Shown: positions 61,124 through 64,000 of the stretch, piece by piece
Numbering within the stretch: position 1 is the stretch's first letter
Layout: each line of letters begins with the position of its first letter
DNA from: DASSTY01 sp035760645
Lineage (GTDB): Bacteria; Gemmatimonadota; Gemmatimonadetes; Gemmatimonadales; GWC2-71-9
Direction of reading: 5' to 3'
Length of the DNA stretch: 64,000 nt
NCBI GenBank assembly: GCA_035760645.1
Contig: DASTSO010000073.1
Location: 1 to 64,000, forward strand
The notes under the pieces: model-generated
Database searches by the model: none
The model's input: only the letters and a program-made list of their open reading frames with translations
What the model was told of the DNA's origin: nothing
Position numbers and translations under genes: made by a program

Positions 61124-62773
61124 CTACGCGTGCGGGAGCGCCGCCTCCGCGCCGCCGGCCGGTGCGAGGCCCGGCACGAGATCCGGCGCTCCGTCCGCGG
61201 CGAGCGGCGGCCAGTGGCCGTGCTCGAGCGCGGCTTCCGCGGCGAGGCTCGCCCGGTCACGCCCGATCGTGGCCACGGCGAGCACCCGGTGACCCGAGCG
61301 GTAGGTGACGACGCAGTCGCGCGCGGCGAGATCGCCGGCGAGCTGCACGGAGTCCCACGCCGAGGCGTGCCCCGCATAGCTGATCGTCACGTCGTAGTGC
61401 TGGCTCCAGAAGAACGGGATCGCGTCGAAGCGCTCGCGCCCCGCGGACGACGTCGCGAGCATGTTGCGCGCGGCCGTCTGCCCCTGCCGCTGGGCCACCA
61501 CCCAGTGCTCCACCCGCACCCGCTCGCCGGTGTGCGGGTCGGGCCAGCGCGCGAGGTCGCCGGCGGCGTAGATGCCCAGGGTGCTCGTCTCGAGATACTC
61601 GTCCACCAGGATGCCGCGCGCGACGGCGAGCCCCGCCGCTTCGGCCAGCTCGGTCGCGGGATAGACGCCGACGCCCGCCACGACGAGGTCCGCCGCGACC
61701 CCGGTCCCGTCGGAGAGCGTGACCGCGTCGTGCTCGATCGTCGCCGCGACGCGCCCCAGGTGAAACCGCACGCCGTGCTCCTCGTGGAGCGCGCGCACGA
61801 AGTCGCCCACGGCGGGCCCGAGAATCCGCTCCATCGGCCGGCCCTCGGGCGCGACCACCGCGACCTCGAGTCCCCGCGCCCGGAGTGCCGCCGCGACCTC
61901 GAACCCGATGAAGCTCGCCCCCAGCACGACCGCCCGGCGCGCCCTGGCGGCGGCCGCGACGAGCGCGCGGCTGTCGGCGAGCGTGCGCAGGTAGTGCACC
62001 GGCTGCCCCGCGCCCGGGAAGTCGAGCCGGATCGGCTCCGCGCCGGTGGCGATGAGCAGCGCCCCGAAGGTGCGCGTGGTGCCGTCGTCGAGCGTGACGC
62101 GGCGGCCATAGCCGTCGAGCTCCGTGGCGCGCCGCCCCAGCAGCAGCTCGATCCCCTGCTCGGCCCAGAAGCCCTCGGGCCGCAGCGGGATCCACTCCTC
62201 GGGGGCGCTCCCCGCGAGGTAGTCCTTCGAGAGGTTCGGCCGGTCGTACGGCGCGTCGGGGCCCGCCTCGACGAGAGTCACCGGGCCGGTGTAGCCCTCG
62301 CGGCGCAGCGTGATCGCGGCGTGGCTCCCGGCCGCGCCGCCGCCCAGGATGACGATCGACTCGGGCTCCGATCGGCGGTGCGCGCGGAGTCTGGCGACCG
62401 CCGCCGCCGCGGGATCCGCGCTCGAGGGCCCCGGGCGGCGGCCGACCACCACCGCCAGACCGTCGTGCTCCTCCACCCGCCAGCACGAAAGCCCGTCGAG
62501 CGCCGGCGGGCGGACGACGGCGCCGGTCTGGAGGTCGAACGCCGCGTGATGCCAGGGGCATCGGAGCGTGCCGTCCACCACGAGCCCCTCGTGGAGCGGC
62601 CCGCCGTAATGCGGGCAGCGCGCCCCCACGGCGACGAGCGCGCCGCGCGCGCGGGTGAGCACCACCGGCTCCCCGTCGGCGTGGCCCAGGAGCAGGCGTC
62701 CTTCGGTGATCTCCGCGGCGGAGACCCCCCGGGTGAGATCGGGGCCCTCGAGCGGGGCGGGCTGGCTGGTCAC
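61124..62773 (-). CDS. Rieske ferredoxin fused to FAD/NAD-dependent ferredoxin reductase (AIFM3-like)
   Basis: A 549-aa protein, GTG start. N-terminal Rieske domain (about 10-115) with [2Fe-2S] ligands CPHYGGPL and CPWHHAAF. The reductase (about 135-540) has the FAD motif IVILGGGAAGSHAA, NLSKDYLAG, ATGAEP, the NAD motif VVLGASFIGFEVAAALR and GIYAAGDLARW, and a C-terminal dimerisation part. It moves electrons from NAD(P)H through FAD to the Rieske cluster. Partners are not in the window, unless it serves the cytochrome next to it (61 bp upstream). Relatives include BphA4/AIF-type reductases. Confidence 0.92.
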   Translation of the reverse strand: MTSQPAPLEGPDLTRGVSAAEITEGRLLLGHADGEPVVLTRARGALVAVGARCPHYGGPLHEGLVVDGTLRCPWHHAAFDLQTGAVVRPPALDGLSCWRVEEHDGLAVVVGRRPGPSSADPAAAAVARLRAHRRSEPESIVILGGGAAGSHAAITLRREGYTGPVTLVEAGPDAPYDRPNLSKDYLAGSAPEEWIPLRPEGFWAEQGIELLLGRRATELDGYGRRVTLDDGTTRTFGALLIATGAEPIRLDFPGAGQPVHYLRTLADSRALVAAAARARRAVVLGASFIGFEVAAALRARGLEVAVVAPEGRPMERILGPAVGDFVRALHEEHGVRFHLGRVAATIEHDAVTLSDGTGVAADLVVAGVGVYPATELAEAAGLAVARGILVDEYLETSTLGIYAAGDLARWPDPHTGERVRVEHWVVAQRQGQTAARNMLATSSAGRERFDAIPFFWSQHYDVTISYAGHASAWDSVQLAGDLAARDCVVTYRSGHRVLAVATIGRDRASLAAEAALEHGHWPPLAADGAPDLVPGLAPAGGAEAALPHA

Positions 62774-62834
62774 GGCGCCTCCTCCGGCGTTTGCCTCGGA
62801 CCGGCTTCTCGGACCGACTTCGCGAAGCGACTTC

Positions 62835-64000
62835 TCAGAACGACTTCAGGTACTCGACGAGGTCCTGCTTCTGCTGGGGCGTGAGGCCCAGGTGCCGCAC
62901 GGCGTCGTAGCGCTCCACCACGTCGGCGAGGGTCGCCGCGGTGCCGTTGTGGAAATAGGGCGCGTGCTGCCACAGCGCGCGGAGCGGAGTGGTCCGATAC
63001 TGCTTCGTCGCGCTGCGCGCCGCGGCGCTCGGCTCGCCGTTCGGCTCGGGCTCGCTCACGACGTCCGCGGGCGGATGCAGGCGGCTGTTCGCGTCGGTGC
63101 GGAGCGTGCCCGAGTGGCAGGTGGCGCACTGCCCCGCCCCGTCGAAGACCGCCTTGCCGCGCTGGGCCGCGGCCCCGTCGAAACTGCCCGCCGGCGGCGC
63201 GGGCGCCGCGATGCTCAGCTGGTAGGCCTGCAGCGCGGCGAGCTTGTCGGAGACGGAGTCGGGCGGATTGCGCACGCGGATCCCGAGCCGCGGCTCGTCG
63301 AACGTGCCGTGCCCGTGCATCTGCGTCACCGCCACGTAGCGGTTCCAGTAGGCGAGCTCGTTGCCGTCGCCGGTGAAGGTGACGCTGTGGACGCCCGCGA
63401 GGCCGTAGGCGGGCGGGATCACCGTGGGCCCGTTGAGCCCGTCGAAGTTGTAGCGCGCGTCGTACCTGCCGGGCCCCCAGGAGTTGTACACCGCCTTCTG
63501 CGCCGCCGTGAGCGCCGGGGAGAGCGCGATGATGGCGCCCGGATTCAGGTCGAGGTTGGGCCAGCCGTCGAGCCGGGAGCCGATCCCCGGCGCCACGCGG
63601 TTGTCCACCGTCGAGTGGCAGAGGGCGCAGGTGACGCCGAAGCGGGTGACGTGATTCGTCGAATCCACCGTCGCCCTGACGCCCACGACGGCGCCGAGCT
63701 TGAGGAGGGTGACGGTGGTGGCGGGGTCGTTCAGGTCGACCTGGCCGGCCTGGATTGCCTGGAGCACGGCGGGCGGGAGGGTATCGGCGTCCACCTTGAG
63801 CCCGACGGCGAGCGCCGTGGTGGGCGGGACGCCCTCGACCACCGCGTTCATGCCGAGGGTGTCGGTCCAGAAGGTCTCGTCGCCGAAGGTGTCGAAGCGG
63901 AAGATCTGCTTCCCCGAGGCGAGCGTCTCGGCCGAGGGCGTCGTGGGCCCGTCGCCACCGCAGGCGCCCGCCAGTCCGACCGCCGTGGCCACCGCCAGCA
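62835..64000 (-). CDS. Di-heme cytochrome c family lipoprotein (5' end beyond window)
   Basis: At least 388 aa; the frame runs off the window at 64000, so the true start is not visible. Lipobox LAGAC near the edge indicates a lipoprotein. Two heme c sites: CALCH (about residue 120 of the visible part) and CATCH (~285). The stretch TPLRALWQHAPYFHNGTAATLADVVERYD is the conserved end of the di-heme peroxidase/RoxA-like cytochromes. A peroxidase, an oxygenase or a plain electron carrier remain possible. It lies upstream of the Rieske reductase on the same strand. Confidence 0.87.
   Translation of the reverse strand, partial: LAVATAVGLAGACGGDGPTTPSAETLASGKQIFRFDTFGDETFWTDTLGMNAVVEGVPPTTALAVGLKVDADTLPPAVLQAIQAGQVDLNDPATTVTLLKLGAVVGVRATVDSTNHVTRFGVTCALCHSTVDNRVAPGIGSRLDGWPNLDLNPGAIIALSPALTAAQKAVYNSWGPGRYDARYNFDGLNGPTVIPPAYGLAGVHSVTFTGDGNELAYWNRYVAVTQMHGHGTFDEPRLGIRVRNPPDSVSDKLAALQAYQLSIAAPAPPAGSFDGAAAQRGKAVFDGAGQCATCHSGTLRTDANSRLHPPADVVSEPEPNGEPSAAARSATKQYRTTPLRALWQHAPYFHNGTAATLADVVERYDAVRHLGLTPQQKQDLVEYLKSF

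Overview
This is a very GC-rich stretch of bacterial chromosome from a Gram-negative (diderm) organism. It encodes outer-membrane porins, a TonB-dependent receptor, lipoproteins with lipoboxes and a large outer-membrane barrel protein. Gene order is tight: neighbouring genes very often share ATGA or GTGA stop/start overlaps, and GTG starts are common. The protein repertoire looks like Gemmatimonadota, but that is an impression from the sequence and not a proven assignment. There is no rRNA, CRISPR array, prophage or insertion sequence. The window cuts a gene at each end: thiD on the left and a cytochrome c lipoprotein on the right.

Layout. 1-363: end of thiD. 472-7473 (minus): nucleotide and nucleoside salvage operon, in transcription order a double-domain secreted 5'-nucleotidase, a 100-aa protein, adenosine deaminase, a CNT nucleoside transporter and purine nucleoside phosphorylase. 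7590-19039 (plus): a phosphate block with a winged-helix regulator, PhoB, PhoR, a porin, PstS, PstC, PstA, two tandem PstB ATPases, PhoU and a Ppx/GppA phosphatase. 19125-24867: a small Cys protein, a fused ALDH16-type aldehyde dehydrogenase, DeoC, a rhomboid protease, a stand-alone LigD polymerase domain and a small membrane protein. 25164-36111 (plus): DnaK, HtrA, a HAD-deaminase fusion, two unknowns, tRNA-Leu(UAG), trigger factor, ClpP, ClpX, EngB and a secreted unknown, largely a protein-quality-control region. 36283-39560 (minus): a four-gene operon of porin-like barrel, FMN-binding protein, four-helix membrane protein and ApbE behind a Fur-like palindrome. 39756-48634 (plus): acyltransferase, hybrid histidine kinase, TonB receptor, beta-helix lipoprotein and lipoprotein. 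48675-56765 (minus): GNAT, NosD-like beta-helix protein, NUDIX, HisC, a PilB/GspE ATPase fused to a receiver domain, and an outer-membrane protein. 56788-64000: lipoprotein, FHA-GAF adenylate cyclase, Maf, Dtd, an MBL hydrolase, a Rieske-flavoprotein reductase and a di-heme cytochrome.

How it fits together. Six sites carry direct repeats of CGT(T/G)AC-like hexamers with an 11-nt period. They lie upstream of phoB/5'-nucleotidase, after phoR, upstream of the porin-pstS pair, upstream of pstC, and upstream of the TonB receptor and its beta-helix partner. This is a sequence-visible candidate Pho regulon. It links the phosphate transporter, nucleotide scavenging and a new outer-membrane uptake pair. 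The operon at 36283-39560 looks like an iron-controlled extracytosolic flavin electron-transfer system.

Three families of inverted repeats sit directly at gene 3' ends: CTAGGGN arrays, GGCGGGAC arrays and a CGCGGCTGAAGCCGCG pair. The first two families supply the stop codons of the genes they follow. One GGCGGGAC copy lies inside the coding linker of the ALDH16 fusion.
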